Assembly (NCBI GenBank): GCA_021772515.1 | Contig: JAJFLU010000022.1 | Location: 124,001-188,000 of the forward strand | Reading direction: 5' to 3' | Source of the DNA: Opitutales bacterium | Lineage (GTDB): Bacteria > Verrucomicrobiota > Verrucomicrobiia > Opitutales > UBA2987 | DNA: 64,000 nt | Shown here: positions 54,815 through 64,000 of the stretch, piece after piece | Numbering within the stretch: position 1 is the stretch's first letter | Layout: each line of letters starts with the position of its first letter | The notes under the pieces: generated by a model | Databases searched by the model: none | The model's input: the letters and a program-made list of their open reading frames with translations, nothing else | Told to the model about the DNA's origin: nothing | Position numbers and translations under genes: made by a program

Positions 54815-57559
54815 TTACTCTTTGAATTTGAATCTTGCCACCAGTTTTTGTAGTTCCGAGGCCGTTTCCGAAAGTTCATTGGCCGATTTCATGGTTTCAC
54901 TGGCCCCCTCCGTGGTGCTTTCGGCGGCTGTGGCCACCCCTGTGATGTTCTGGGAAATTTCAGCACTGCCCTTGGCCGCTTCACTGACATTTCTGACGAT
55001 CTCATTGGTAGTGGTGCTCTGCTCCTCCACCGCTGTTGCGATTGTGTTCTGGATGTCGTTGATCTGGCTGATGATTTCGCTGATTTCCTGGATCGCCTTG
55101 ACGGAGCCTTCAGTATCTTGCTGAATGGCCTCGATTTTCTGGCTGATGTCCTCGGTCGCCTTGGCGGTTTCCTTGGCCAGTTCCTTGACCTCATTGGCGA
55201 CCACTGCGAAGCCTTTACCCGCTTCACCGGCGCGGGCCGCTTCGATTGTGGCGTTGAGGGCCAGCAAATTTGTCTGCTGGGCAATCGAGGTGATCACCTT
55301 GATGACCTGCCCGATCTCCGCGCTACTTACGCCGAGTTTACCTACGGTAGTATTGGTAGTTTCAGCAACCTTTACAGCGCGGTCTGCAACTGCCGAAGCC
55401 TCCGTGGTGTTGCGGGCAATCTCCTTGATGCTGGCGCTCATTTCTTCGGCCCCTGAGGCCACGGTTTGCACGTTGTTGGTGACCTCTTCGCTCGCCGCCG
55501 ATACGACATTGGCCTGCACGGAGGTTTCCTCGGCATTGCCAGCCATATTATTGCTTACATCGGTAAGTTGTTTAGATGAAACGCCAAGTGAATCTGCGAT
55601 TCCAGCAACGCCCTCCATTGTTTGACTTAACAATATCTTACCCTCGACCTGATCGGTTACATCAGTGGCGTATTTTACCACCTTGAACGGGTTGCCGTTA
55701 AGGTCCATGATCGGATTGTAGGAAGCTTGTATCCATACTTCCTTGCCGCCCTTACCAATGCGTTTGTATTCGCCGGATTGGTATTCGCCGCGGTCGAGCC
55801 TGGCCCAGAATTCCTTGTAATCTGCGCTTCTGCGGTAGGTATCCTCCACAAACATGCCGTGGTGCTGACCCTTGATTTCCTCCAACCGATAGCCGAGAGT
55901 GCTGAGGAAGTTTTCGTTGGCATCAATTATCGTGCCGTCCATTTCAAACTCGATAACCGCCTGTGCCTTGCCAATGGCTTCAATTTGCCCAGAGAAATCG
56001 GCATTTTTTAATTTCTGATCGGTTATATCTGTGGCGTATTTTACCACCTTGAACGGGTTGTCGTTAAGGTCCATGATCGGATTGTAGGAAGCTTGTATCC
56101 ATACTTCCTTGCCGCCCTTGCCAATACGTTTGTATTCGCCAGATTGGTATTCGCCGCGATTGAGCTTGGCCCAGAAATCCTTGTAATCTGCGCTTCTGCG
56201 GTAGGTATCCTCCGCAAACATGCCATGGTGCTGACCCTTGATTTCCTCCAAACGATAGCCGAGTGTGCTGAGGAAGTTGTCGTTGGCATCAATGATCGTG
56301 CCGCTCATTTCGAATTCGATAACGGCCATGGATTTGCCGATCGCTTCGAACTGCCGTTGAAAAGCTGCGTTGGTTTCCTTTTGCTTGAGCTCTTCGGTTA
56401 CCACACCCCAGGTAACCATTGTTCCAAGGTGGGCGCCATTGTTTCCATTGATCGGATTCACAAGCAGATCGAGTGATTCAGGACCAACCTGGATGATGGC
56501 TTGGCGGGGTAGATTTTTCTTTGGATCGCCTAAAATTTGTCGCTGGTGGGATGGGTCCTTGTGAAAGACATCGATCGATTGCCCGATCAATTCTTCCACC
56601 GGCACCGGCAAGTACTGCTCAATGGATTTAAGAGTTTTCTTGGAGGCCGGGTTGAGATATTGGATTTTCAGGTCGGTATCTGCGTACATCACATTAAATG
56701 GAGATTTTTCCATCATCGCGTTGACCCGGGAAATTTCTGTTTCTCTTATTAGTTTTTCAGTCACCACTTCCCATGTGATCATCGCTCCGTGATAATTTCC
56801 GGCGTTGTCGTAAATGGCGCTAACAAGCAAGTCGAGCGTTTCCGCGCCGACCTGGATGTTTGCCCGGCGAGGCAGGTTTTTAGGATCTTTGAGAATCCTT
56901 CTCTGGTAGTCAGGATCCTTGTGAAAGACGTCGATATTCTGCCCAAGCAATTCCTCCACCCGCACCGGCAGGTATTGCTCAATGGATTTGAGTGTCTTCA
57001 CAGATGCCGGGTTTAGGTAGCGGATTATCAGGTCGCGATCTGCGTACATCGTGTTGACGGGGGAGTTTTCCATCATCGACTGGACTCGTGACATTTTCCC
57101 CTCGATACGGATTTTTTCCGATTCGTCCTCCCAATTAACGATATAGCCGCCCGTGTGATTTCTTTCATCCGTGATGGAGTTGAAAGTGGTACGCAGGGTT
57201 ACTGAACCGAAGGTAAACAGAGCCTCGTGTGGGAGAGCCTTCGGATTCCTTAAGATGGCTTCGATTTTACGTGGATCACGATGAAAACGGTGAATCGAGC
57301 CGCCGATTATTTCATCGACCGATAATCCGAAGCTGCTCTTGATTTCACCTTCCAGAGAAGTAAGAGTTTTGATAGTACTAGGATTAGCATAGACGATATC
57401 GAAGTCTGTATTTGCTATTATTATGTTCGCCTGAACGTTGTCCATTGCAGAGAGAATATTCTCTCTCTCGGACATGAGTTCAGTCGAAAGGGATTCCTCA
57501 TTCCCGTTATCATTTTCGATTCTGTTTTTGGTGATAGTTGTTTCCATTTCCGCCTTCAT
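54815..57559 (-). CDS. Soluble methyl-accepting chemoreceptor with five PAS domains
   Basis: A 914-residue protein with no membrane span. Five PAS domains are arranged as one N-terminal (about 35-150), two closely related units (about 160-275 and 280-395; each with SIEQYLPV and IDVFHKDP), and two nearly identical units (about 400-515 and 522-637; each with [19 protein letters not shown]). The MCP signalling domain follows, with the hairpin tip [20 protein letters not shown]. It is thus a cytoplasmic sensor, perhaps of redox state or a small ligand. Heme or flavin binding cannot be read from the motifs. It sits 192 bp after cheW. Confidence 0.9.
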   Translation of the reverse strand: MKAEMETTITKNRIENDNGNEESLSTELMSERENILSAMDNVQANIIIANTDFDIVYANPSTIKTLTSLEGEIKSSFGLSVDEIIGGSIHRFHRDPRKIEAILRNPKALPHEALFTFGSVTLRTTFNSITDERNHTGGYIVNWEDESEKIRIEGKMSRVQSMMENSPVNTMYADRDLIIRYLNPASVKTLKSIEQYLPVRVEELLGQNIDVFHKDPDYQRRILKDPKNLPRRANIQVGAETLDLLVSAIYDNAGNYHGAMITWEVVTEKLIRETEISRVNAMMEKSPFNVMYADTDLKIQYLNPASKKTLKSIEQYLPVPVEELIGQSIDVFHKDPSHQRQILGDPKKNLPRQAIIQVGPESLDLLVNPINGNNGAHLGTMVTWGVVTEELKQKETNAAFQRQFEAIGKSMAVIEFEMSGTIIDANDNFLSTLGYRLEEIKGQHHGMFAEDTYRRSADYKDFWAKLNRGEYQSGEYKRIGKGGKEVWIQASYNPIMDLNDNPFKVVKYATDITDQKLKNADFSGQIEAIGKAQAVIEFEMDGTIIDANENFLSTLGYRLEEIKGQHHGMFVEDTYRRSADYKEFWARLDRGEYQSGEYKRIGKGGKEVWIQASYNPIMDLNGNPFKVVKYATDVTDQVEGKILLSQTMEGVAGIADSLGVSSKQLTDVSNNMAGNAEETSVQANVVSAASEEVTNNVQTVASGAEEMSASIKEIARNTTEASAVADRAVKVAETTNTTVGKLGVSSAEIGQVIKVITSIAQQTNLLALNATIEAARAGEAGKGFAVVANEVKELAKETAKATEDISQKIEAIQQDTEGSVKAIQEISEIISQINDIQNTIATAVEEQSTTTNEIVRNVSEAAKGSAEISQNITGVATAAESTTEGASETMKSANELSETASELQKLVARFKFKE
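55648..55985 (-). repeat. Tandem PAS-coding repeat, copy 2 (C-terminal PAS)
   Basis: Nearly identical at base level to 56014-56351 at a fixed offset of 366 bp (122 codons). It encodes the fifth PAS domain of the chemoreceptor. High identity at synonymous sites points to recent duplication or gene conversion. Confidence 0.85.
56014..56351 (-). repeat. Tandem PAS-coding repeat, copy 1
   Basis: The second copy of the 366-bp-spaced repeat, encoding the fourth PAS domain. A few substitutions separate the copies, for example in the segment coding [20 protein letters not shown] against [20 protein letters not shown]. The repeat could allow slipped recombination that changes PAS number. Confidence 0.85.
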
Positions 57560-57659
57560 ATTTTATAGTTAGTTGACATAGATCCATATTTGAAAACTGC
57601 ATTCAGTACATGAGCAATACAGTTAGTATTGATGAGGTTAACCCTCGATGGAACTTCGC

Positions 57660-57695
57660 AAAAGCCAACCCTGGTTCCGCCTGGGTGGGGCTTTT
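57660..57695. other. GC-rich hairpin between cheW and the chemoreceptor gene
   Basis: AAAAGCC-a-ACCC and GGGT-gg-GGCTTTT pair with an 11-nt loop. Read on the minus strand the 3' arm ends in CTTTTGCG, so a weak terminator or RNA-processing site after cheW is possible. The uridines lie within the stem, which is unusual for a terminator. I could not match it to a known riboswitch. Confidence 0.4.
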
Positions 57696-57751
57696 CTCCG
57701 CTCCAATAAATTGATTAGTTAGACGACCTTATTTTTCCCGTAGACTCAGTA

Positions 57752-58195
57752 TTAATTTAGTTTGATTGCTGAAAAATCGAGAAGCTTGTTCATATCGAGT
57801 GTGAGAAGCAGCTTTTCGTTGAGCTTGTAAACACCCGTGGTTAAATCCCTTGCTTTTCCCAATAAATTTTGTGGCGGTGGTTCGTAGTTTTCTTCATCTA
57901 CCTCGATAACGTCACCGATTTCGTCCACCAGAAGGCTAACAGCGCCATCACTGGTTTTAATAATTACATTCATGGGCTCATCTTCCGCCGGGCGAGAGCT
58001 TAGACCTAGTCGCCTGCGTAAATCTATCGCCGTAACGATTTGGCCACGCAAATTAATGAGGCCCTTTATTACTGAATCGGCCATCGGCACTCTCGTCATA
58101 TTTTGAAATCGAATGATTTCCTGAACGTGCATGACATCAACTCCGAAGAAGCTGCTGTCCACATAAAAAGTGCAATACTGTTTAACTTTATCCAT
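57752..58195 (-). CDS. cheW: CheW coupling protein
   Basis: A 147-residue adaptor with the CheW fold: YCTFYVDSSFFGVDVMHVQE, PMADSVIKGLINLRGQIVTA, IDLRRRLG, and LLVDEIGDVIEVDEEN. It links receptors to CheA. It is 18 bp downstream of cheA on the same strand. Length is normal, with no fused receiver. Confidence 0.93.
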   Translation of the reverse strand: MDKVKQYCTFYVDSSFFGVDVMHVQEIIRFQNMTRVPMADSVIKGLINLRGQIVTAIDLRRRLGLSSRPAEDEPMNVIIKTSDGAVSLLVDEIGDVIEVDEENYEPPPQNLLGKARDLTTGVYKLNEKLLLTLDMNKLLDFSAIKLN

Positions 58196-58213
58196 GATTA
58201 GTTATGTTGAAAA

Positions 58214-60523
58214 TTAATTGACGCCGGCAGAGCTATAGAAACTGGGATCGGCAGAGCGGATGATTTCTGGAACATCCAGGAGGTCGGTGACTTTTGTCTG
58301 GATGACCGCAGATCCGATTACTCCGTTTCGCCGCATCCTGTGCTGCACGCTGATTTCCTCTTCCACGACGTCATGGATGTTATCTACCACCAATCCGACA
58401 CTTTTACCGTTTTCAGAATAGACAACGACTTTGAGAGCTTCATCGTTATTATTGTGAGCATGACTCCCGTCGCCGAGAATATCAGAAATATAAATGAGGG
58501 GGAGAATTTCGCCCCTGTATTGCACCACCTGACGGTTTCCAGCCTTTTCAAGGGTGTTTACCTGGATTTCTTCAAGTCGTGCCACGGTGGAAAGTGGTAT
58601 GGCCATGCGTGAGGATTCGCCCACTCCGATGAGGAGCATATTTTGCCGTTCTGTACCTGCGCTTTTAAGGTCCTTTTCAGTTTCCCCGATGCCTTTTTCG
58701 TGTCGTTCATTGATGATATTGGCGCTGTGCGCGATACCCATGACATCGAGTATGAGGGCTACTTTGCCATCACCCATGATGGTTGCTCCGGCGTAGCACG
58801 TGATATCCTTGAGGGTTTTTCCCAGTGGCTTGACGACGATCTCCTCGGTGTCGTTAATTTCGTCAACCACAAGGCCGAACTGGTGGTCATCGGCTTGCAG
58901 GACGACAATGCTGACGGATTCATCCAGAAACTGATTGTCCTTATTAACACTACTGGCTTCCAATTCGAGGACGTTATCCAGAAATACGATTGGCAGGAGA
59001 TTTCCTCTTAATCGATATACCGGGGTGCCTTGTATGGTTTCGATTTCGCTCTTGTTTTCGAGCCGGACCAGTTCAAGAAGGTTAACCTGTGGTATGGCGA
59101 AACGCTCGCCGCCGCCGGAAATTGTCAAAGCGGGTATGATTGCCAAGGTAAGGGGAATCTTGATTTTTATATCGGTTCCCGCTCCCGGGTTACTTTGGAT
59201 GTCGATCGATCCGCCAATTTTTTCGATATTGGTTTTTACGACATCCATGCCAACGCCCCGTCCAGAAACATTGGTGACGGCTTCTGCGGTGGAAAGCCCT
59301 GGTAAAAAGAGTAGGTTGGTTTTTTCCCGTTCAGTCAGATTTTCCACCTGTTCCTTGGTCAAAAGTCCGAGTTTGACCGCTTTATCGGCGATTCTCTGAT
59401 GGTTAATACCGCCTCCATCATCGGTTATTTCTATGTTGACCTTGCCGCCTTCATGGAAGGCCCGGAGGAGTAATGTTCCTTCTTCGGGTTTGTTACTGGC
59501 GCTGCGAACCTCTGGGAGCTCGATCCCGTGGTCCGCCGAATTGCGAACGATGTGGGTAAGCGGATCCTTGATCGCCTCGATGAGAGTTTTATCCAGTTCG
59601 GTTTCTTTACCCTCCATTACGAGGTTAATTTTTTTACCACATTGTGTGGCCAAATCGCGGACCACCCGGGGAAATTTGTTCCAGACATTGCCGATCGGCT
59701 GCATGCGGGTTTTCATGACACCCTCCTGCAGTTCCGTGGCGATGAGGTTTAGGCGTTGGCTAGTCGCGATCAAAGCGGGATCCTCCTGGCTGGCCGTAAA
59801 TTGTAAAATTTGATTGCGGGTTAAAACCAGCTCCCCAACGAGGGCCATCAGCTTGTCCAGTAAACCGACTCCAACCCGGATATTTCCTTCGGCAACCTGC
59901 TTGGCCTTCGATTCGAGCAGGCTGAGTGGATCCGGTTCCGTGTTTGCGGGTGGTTTTGGCGTTTCTACCTGAGCGACTTGGAGTGCAGGCGGAGGTGTTT
60001 GATCGGCCTCTTCGACTACATCCGGCTGCGCAACTGGCATCGGCAGACCCGTTTCCTCGACAGCCAGTTGCTTTGGTTTTTCTGCCGCCGCCGCCGATTC
60101 AACTACTGCAGCGGGTGCAGACGCCTCTGGTTCATCTTCCTCGGCCAGATAGGTGATCATTTCGATCAGGGAACTGTAATCGCCGTTTCCGTCATTCTTG
60201 TGGATCGCGACATGGTCGAGCATCTCGCGGATGGCATCACCCATCGACAAAAGGGTATTTACAATACCGAGATGGACTTTGAGTTTGCCGTCCCTTATCA
60301 AGCTCAAGAGGTTCTCTCCTGCGTGGGCCACTTTCTCGAGTTTCGAGAAGGATAGGAAGCCGCTCGTCCCCTTAATTGTATGAACGGTTCGGAAAATACT
60401 GGCGATCGTTTCCTGGGATTCAGGATCCTGCTCGAGTTCGACCAAATCTCTGTCCAACTGGTCGAGCCCCTCGGTACTCTCGATCATAAATTCTTGAATG
60501 ATTTCTTCAAAATCTTCGTCCAT
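58214..60523 (-). CDS. cheA: CheA histidine kinase with two C-terminal CheW-like domains
   Basis: A 769-residue kinase. The Hpt domain has the phospho-acceptor H48 (FRTVHTIKGTSGF). A Pro/Ala-rich linker (about 140-200) replaces a recognisable P2 domain. Dimerisation and ATPase domains follow (LLDKLMALVGELVLTRNQIL, LTHIVRNSADHGIEL, VSGRGVGMDVVKTNIEKIGG). Two CheW-like modules end the protein (about 460-600 and 625-760), one more than in the standard form. The missing P2 suggests slower or different transfer to CheY. It opens the cheA-cheW pair. Confidence 0.93.
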   Translation of the reverse strand: MDEDFEEIIQEFMIESTEGLDQLDRDLVELEQDPESQETIASIFRTVHTIKGTSGFLSFSKLEKVAHAGENLLSLIRDGKLKVHLGIVNTLLSMGDAIREMLDHVAIHKNDGNGDYSSLIEMITYLAEEDEPEASAPAAVVESAAAAEKPKQLAVEETGLPMPVAQPDVVEEADQTPPPALQVAQVETPKPPANTEPDPLSLLESKAKQVAEGNIRVGVGLLDKLMALVGELVLTRNQILQFTASQEDPALIATSQRLNLIATELQEGVMKTRMQPIGNVWNKFPRVVRDLATQCGKKINLVMEGKETELDKTLIEAIKDPLTHIVRNSADHGIELPEVRSASNKPEEGTLLLRAFHEGGKVNIEITDDGGGINHQRIADKAVKLGLLTKEQVENLTEREKTNLLFLPGLSTAEAVTNVSGRGVGMDVVKTNIEKIGGSIDIQSNPGAGTDIKIKIPLTLAIIPALTISGGGERFAIPQVNLLELVRLENKSEIETIQGTPVYRLRGNLLPIVFLDNVLELEASSVNKDNQFLDESVSIVVLQADDHQFGLVVDEINDTEEIVVKPLGKTLKDITCYAGATIMGDGKVALILDVMGIAHSANIINERHEKGIGETEKDLKSAGTERQNMLLIGVGESSRMAIPLSTVARLEEIQVNTLEKAGNRQVVQYRGEILPLIYISDILGDGSHAHNNNDEALKVVVYSENGKSVGLVVDNIHDVVEEEISVQHRMRRNGVIGSAVIQTKVTDLLDVPEIIRSADPSFYSSAGVN

Positions 60524-60866
60524 TTTTATCTCCGTGGATTTTTTATTAGTGGGCCGGTTGCTTTCTCAATCCGGTCAAATTACAGCGCAACGCCCCTCCG
60601 GCACCCTCTTGAGGAATGGAATTCGAGCATCCGCTTATTAAAGTCATTTCCTGAGTCCATCGTATAAATGGGCGCTACAGTAGCACACAGGATTTCATAT
60701 CGGGAAATGAGGCCTTTACTTAAAATAAACTTTGGCCTGATCGCTCGGAAAAGGATACAATCTCCTTGTTCGGTTTAGACGGAAATCGAATGAAGGCGAT
60801 TTATTGGACATCCACCAGTGCTTCGGCATCGATAAATCGCCAAAACACAATTTTTACTCGGAGGGA
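60524..60866. other. 343-bp intergenic stretch, no gene seen
   Basis: Between the cheA start and the sucD stop on the same strand I find no convincing frame. It should contain the cheA promoter, but I see neither a clear sigma-70 nor a sigma-28-type box. A short AGGCC/GGCCT inverted pair near 60700-60740 is too weak to call a terminator of sucD. Confidence 0.4.
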
Positions 60867-61742
60867 CTAACTGCTATAGACGGTCAGGAGGGTATCGGCG
60901 ATGACAGAGGGTGTTTCGGCTACTGCGATTCCGGCGTCTTTGAGGGCGGCGATTTTGGCCTCTGCGGTGCCGCTGCCGCCCGAAACAATGGCGCCGGCGT
61001 GGCCCATCCGCCTTCCCGGTGGGGCGGTCATTCCGGCGATGAAGGCAGCCACAGGTTTATTCACGAAATCCTTGATATAGGCGGCGGCTTCCTCCTCGGC
61101 CGAGCCCCCGATTTCTCCGATCAGAATAATGGCGTCGGTATCGGGATCGGCATTAAATAATTTCACTGCATCCATATGGGTAGTTCCGATAATCGGGTCG
61201 CCGCCGATACCGATACAGGTGCTTTGACCGTGACCCCGAACGGTTAGCTGCCAAACCGCTTCGTATGTCAATGTGCCTGAGCGGGAAATAACGCCCACTT
61301 TACCCGGTTTGTGGATATAGCCCGGCATGATGCCCATTTTGCACTCTCCGGGGGTAATAATGCCCGGACAGTTTGGCCCGATAAGAACCGTGGAGCTTTT
61401 ATCCAAAACCTGTTTCACCTCGGCCATATCGCGTGTCGGAATACCCTCGGTGATACAGATTACGACACCCACGCCGGCATCGACCGCCTCCAGAATGGAA
61501 TCCGCTGCAAAGGGGGGCGGCACAAAGACGAGGGAGGCATTTGCGCCGGTTTCCGCGACCGCCTGATGAACGCTGTCGAAGACGGGTACCTTGTCATCGA
61601 AAATTTGGCCTCCTTTGCCGGGGGTTACCCCCGCCACAATGTTGGTGCCGTATTCGAGGCATTGCCGTGAGTGGAAGGAGCCGTTATTACCGGTAATCCC
61701 CTGGACGACGACGCGAGTATTTTTATCAACCAGAACGCTCAT
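60867..61742 (-). CDS. sucD: Succinyl-CoA synthetase alpha subunit
   Basis: A 291-residue subunit. The CoA-binding N-terminal part has [21 protein letters not shown], and the phosphohistidine is in the C-terminal [38 protein letters not shown] is the family signature. It makes ATP or GTP from succinyl-CoA in the TCA cycle with SucC, which lies 20 bp upstream. Nothing unusual. Confidence 0.96.
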   Translation of the reverse strand: MSVLVDKNTRVVVQGITGNNGSFHSRQCLEYGTNIVAGVTPGKGGQIFDDKVPVFDSVHQAVAETGANASLVFVPPPFAADSILEAVDAGVGVVICITEGIPTRDMAEVKQVLDKSSTVLIGPNCPGIITPGECKMGIMPGYIHKPGKVGVISRSGTLTYEAVWQLTVRGHGQSTCIGIGGDPIIGTTHMDAVKLFNADPDTDAIILIGEIGGSAEEEAAAYIKDFVNKPVAAFIAGMTAPPGRRMGHAGAIVSGGSGTAEAKIAALKDAGIAVAETPSVIADTLLTVYSS

Positions 61743-61762
61743 GTTATAAATTTGAAATAAAT

Positions 61763-62950
61763 TTAATTTTGCGCGGCCAACTGGACGATCTTTTCGGCGG
61801 CCTCACTCAGGCTGTCAGCCGAATTGATTGCCAGATCGCTTTCCTTGAGCAACTGTTTGCCGCGATCCACATTGGTTCCCTCCAGACGAACGACCAATGG
61901 CACCTCGATATGGACGGATTTGGCGGCGCCGATTATGCCTGCGGCAATGATGTCGCATTTCATGATTCCACCAAAGATGTTGACCAGAATACCCTTCACA
62001 TTGGGATCGCTGAGGATGATCTTGAAGGCCTGTGTGACCTGCTCCTCATTGGCCCCGCCGCCCACATCGAGAAAATTGGCCGGATTGCCACCGAAATGCT
62101 TTATGATGTCCATGGTCGCCATGGCGAGACCCGCTCCGTTGACCATGCAGGCGATATTGCCGTCGAGAGCGATATAATTGAGGGAATGCCGAGAGGCCTC
62201 GACCTCCTTGGGATCCTCCTCGTTCAGATCGCGCAGGGCCGAAATATCTTCATGACGGTAGAGGGCGTTGTCATCGAAACCCATTTTGGCGTCCAAAGCC
62301 TCGACATTGCCCTCCTTTGTCAAAATGAGTGGATTGATCTCGACGAGGCTGGCATCTTTTTCGTGAAAAAGCCGGTAGAGGGCCTGCACAATTTTAACCG
62401 CCTGGCGGAATGCCACACCCTTGAAACCGAGGCCGAGCGCCACCTGCCGGGCTTGGTAGGGCATCAGGCCGTGAATGGGATCGATAAAAACGCGGGTGAT
62501 TTTCTCGGGGGCTTCCGAGGCCACCTTTTCAATGTCCACCCCACCTTCGGTGGAGGCCACAATAACCGGTTTGGAAGTGGCGCGGTCCAGAAGGATGGCC
62601 AAATAATACTCCTTTTCGATTTGGCTGATTTCGGTGAAATAGACGGTTTGGACCTTCCGACCGACCGGGCCTGTCTGGTGCGTAACGAGGGTATTTCCCA
62701 GCATCCGACCCGCCGATTCGAGGGCTTCCTCTTTGGTGGCGAGAACCTGAACCCCGCCCTCGTAGCCATCGGTAAAAGTCCCCTTGCCGCGACCCCCGGC
62801 ATGGATTTGTGATTTTACGACCACCCCTCCATCGGGCAACGCATTGAGAGCCTTTTCGAAATCCTCCCGACGTTGAGCCGTTTGCCCACCGGGAACGGGA
62901 ATGCCATACTGCTCGAAGAGAACCTTGGCCTGGAATTCGTGGATATTCAT
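61763..62950 (-). CDS. sucC: Succinyl-CoA synthetase beta subunit
   Basis: A 395-residue ATP-grasp subunit from the ATG at 62950 ([20 protein letters not shown]); the longer frame to 63040 would run into rph and is rejected. [19 protein letters not shown] and [17 protein letters not shown] are the nucleotide and subunit-contact regions. It works with SucD. The rph gene lies 46 bp upstream on the same strand. Confidence 0.96.
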   Translation of the reverse strand: MNIHEFQAKVLFEQYGIPVPGGQTAQRREDFEKALNALPDGGVVVKSQIHAGGRGKGTFTDGYEGGVQVLATKEEALESAGRMLGNTLVTHQTGPVGRKVQTVYFTEISQIEKEYYLAILLDRATSKPVIVASTEGGVDIEKVASEAPEKITRVFIDPIHGLMPYQARQVALGLGFKGVAFRQAVKIVQALYRLFHEKDASLVEINPLILTKEGNVEALDAKMGFDDNALYRHEDISALRDLNEEDPKEVEASRHSLNYIALDGNIACMVNGAGLAMATMDIIKHFGGNPANFLDVGGGANEEQVTQAFKIILSDPNVKGILVNIFGGIMKCDIIAAGIIGAAKSVHIEVPLVVRLEGTNVDRGKQLLKESDLAINSADSLSEAAEKIVQLAAQN

Positions 62951-62996
62951 ACGTTTATTTCGGAAGGTTTGGGACTTTTCAAAGGGTTTTGAGGTA

Positions 62997-63764
62997 CTAG
63001 CACTCGGCGCTAGTCCGTATTTTTGCAGATTCCTCTTCAATAACTTGATTTTGTAAAATGGTCAAATCGGCGATTCCTTTTTTGCCCAGATCGAGGAGGG
63101 AATCCAGTTGTTCTCTGGAAAAAGTTGCCTCTTCGCCGGAGCCTTGCACTTCAACGAAATCTCCGGACCCAGTCATGACAATGTTGAAATCGGCACCGGC
63201 ATCCCTGTCTTCCACATAATCGAGATCGAGGATTTCGTTTTCCCGGTAAATACCCGCGCTTATTGCCGCCACTGAATCTTTAAAAGGGTTTTCCGCCAGC
63301 TTGCCCGCCGCCAGAAGCTTTTCCACGGCCAGCCTTGCGGCAGCGAAAGCGCCCGTGATCGAGGCCGTGCGGGTGCCGCCATCGGCCTGGAGAACATCGC
63401 AATCGATCCAGAGGCTGTAGCCCGGAAGCTTCTTGAGATCGGCTACGGCTCGCAAAGAGCGACCGATCAAACGTTGAATTTCCATCGAGCGCCCGTCTAT
63501 TTTCCCCCTCGTGCTATCGCGCATTTTCCGGTCCAGCGTGCTGTAGGGAAGCATGGAATACTCCGCCGTTATCCAACCGCCCACGACCCCCTGTTGAATC
63601 ATCCAGCGAGGGACTTTTTTATCAACAGTGGCGGCGCAAATTACCTTGGTGTTGCCGAATTCGGCCAGGATAGAACCCGTTGCGTAGGGGGCGATTCCCG
63701 GTTTGAGGGAAATATCTCTCAATTGATCGGGCCGTCGGTTATTGGATCTGCTGATTTCCGGCAT
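62997..63764 (-). CDS. rph: Ribonuclease PH
   Basis: A 255-residue phosphorolytic 3'-exoribonuclease that trims tRNA ends. The amino end RRPDQLRDISLKPGIAPYAT and the segments EYSMLPYSTLDRKMRDSTRG and DCDVLQADGGTRTASITG are the signature. The ATG at 63764 is used; the frame continues 27 codons upstream without similarity. It is followed by sucC and preceded by ispG, 35 bp away. Confidence 0.94.
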   Translation of the reverse strand: MPEISRSNNRRPDQLRDISLKPGIAPYATGSILAEFGNTKVICAATVDKKVPRWMIQQGVVGGWITAEYSMLPYSTLDRKMRDSTRGKIDGRSMEIQRLIGRSLRAVADLKKLPGYSLWIDCDVLQADGGTRTASITGAFAAARLAVEKLLAAGKLAENPFKDSVAAISAGIYRENEILDLDYVEDRDAGADFNIVMTGSGDFVEVQGSGEEATFSREQLDSLLDLGKKGIADLTILQNQVIEEESAKIRTSAEC

Positions 63765-63799
63765 AAGGTTGCTCAAAAGGGAACAATTCGAGGTAAAAA

Positions 63800-64000
63800 T
63801 CAAGACCTTTCCGCTAATTCGGGGGTGGTCTCGGGTTCCTTCCATTTGCCGTTTTCCTTGATAAGATCTACGAGTTCATCGACGGCACGGGCTTCCGGTA
63901 TGTGGAATTTGACGCATTGCTTGCCCGAATAAAGGTTCACCTTTCCCGGCGCACCGCCCACATATCCGAAATCGGCATCGGCCATTTCACCCGGCCCGTT
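63800..64000 (-). CDS. ispG: IspG (4-hydroxy-3-methylbut-2-enyl diphosphate synthase), C-terminal end
   Basis: The last 66 codons of a gene that enters from the right edge in frame. The sequence begins [20 protein letters not shown] and continues with [13 protein letters not shown], matching the C terminus of IspG, where NGPGE follows the iron-sulfur cysteine motifs. IspG makes HMBPP in the MEP isoprenoid route. The MADADFGY form is typical of the long IspG of Bacteroidota, Chlamydiae and relatives. An ATG at 63985 is internal, not a start. Confidence 0.85.
   Translation of the reverse strand, partial: NGPGEMADADFGYVGGAPGKVNLYSGKQCVKFHIPEARAVDELVDLIKENGKWKEPETTPELAERS

Noticed and set aside
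57641..57700. GEMM-type (cyclic di-GMP) riboswitch near the hairpin
   Set aside because: A GCAAAAGCCA stretch recalls the motif, but the second stem, the tetraloop and receptor are absent and the strand is opposite to the genes.
61769..62812. Long open frame (347 codons) opposite sucC
   Set aside because: It is the antisense shadow of a highly conserved gene, without any family similarity or ribosome-binding site.
62951..63040. N-terminal extension of sucC
   Set aside because: The 30 extra residues lack similarity and overlap rph; the conserved MNIHEFQAK start is at 62950.
1..64000. CRISPR array, tRNA, rRNA, insertion sequence or prophage
   Set aside because: No regular short repeats, cloverleaf sequences, conserved rRNA stretches, transposase or integrase frames were seen while reading the intergenic regions.

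Overview
The window is a gene-dense (about 95% coding) stretch of a Gram-negative chromosome with roughly balanced GC. It contains an alternative complex III (ACIII) operon, a heptose epimerase for lipopolysaccharide, a three-subunit proton-translocating transhydrogenase, a Psp envelope-stress operon and an IspG carboxyl end with an [17 protein letters not shown] signature. Together these suggest an aerobic or microaerobic member of the PVC group, most likely Verrucomicrobiota (Opitutae-like). That placement is inference; there is no rRNA or other decisive marker here. I saw no rRNA, tRNA, CRISPR array, transposase or integrase.

Layout. 1-4.6 kb: start of rmuC, then a prenyl-phospho-pentose group (UbiA-type phosphoribosyltransferase, DUF212 PAP2-like phosphatase, DprE1-like epimerase oxidase, multispanning GT-C-like protein). 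4.6-10.3 kb: class III aminotransferase, membrane spermidine-synthase-like/TPR fusion and secreted amidohydrolase. 10.4-13.3 kb: pntAA-pntAB-pntB. 13.5-14.9 kb: hicAB toxin-antitoxin and a DJ-1/PfpI protein. 15.1-26.3 kb: actABCDEF, a small membrane protein, and ccoN/ccoO/ccoP-like genes, all co-directional and tightly packed. 26.3-31.2 kb: hldD, proC, a receiver-histidine kinase, an SH3-like exported protein and an rluB-type pseudouridine synthase. 31.4-36.2 kb: a CysJ-like flavin reductase, fabG-acpP-fabF, an AlkD-like repair protein and a zincin. 36.2-41.9 kb: lpd and odhB, then an AT-rich GT-C/methyltransferase/GT2 trio. 42.0-44.8 kb: pspA, a 32-codon membrane peptide, pspB and pspC, divergent from pspF. 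44.8-47.7 kb: cysC-cysD-cysN. 47.8-60.5 kb: a chemotaxis-type system (HDOD, cheR, cheB, cheY, PAS-rich soluble MCP, cheW, cheA) interrupted by hemA, a UbiB-like kinase and an unknown gene. 60.9-64 kb: sucD, sucC, rph and the end of ispG.

The most interesting locus is the respiratory one. By position-by-position comparison with canonical cbb3 CcoN (recalled P. stutzeri sequence), the CcoN-like protein has lost five of the six histidines that bind the two hemes and CuB, plus the cross-linked tyrosine, while keeping the fold and its c-type cytochrome partners. It is therefore probably not a classical oxygen reductase. It looks like a repurposed oxidase scaffold wired to ACIII. Other points worth following are the DprE1-type pathway outside actinobacteria, the spermidine-synthase-like protein without its catalytic aspartates, the unlisted 32-residue psp peptide with a well-formed sigma-54 promoter upstream, and a chemotaxis set without any flagellar gene in view.
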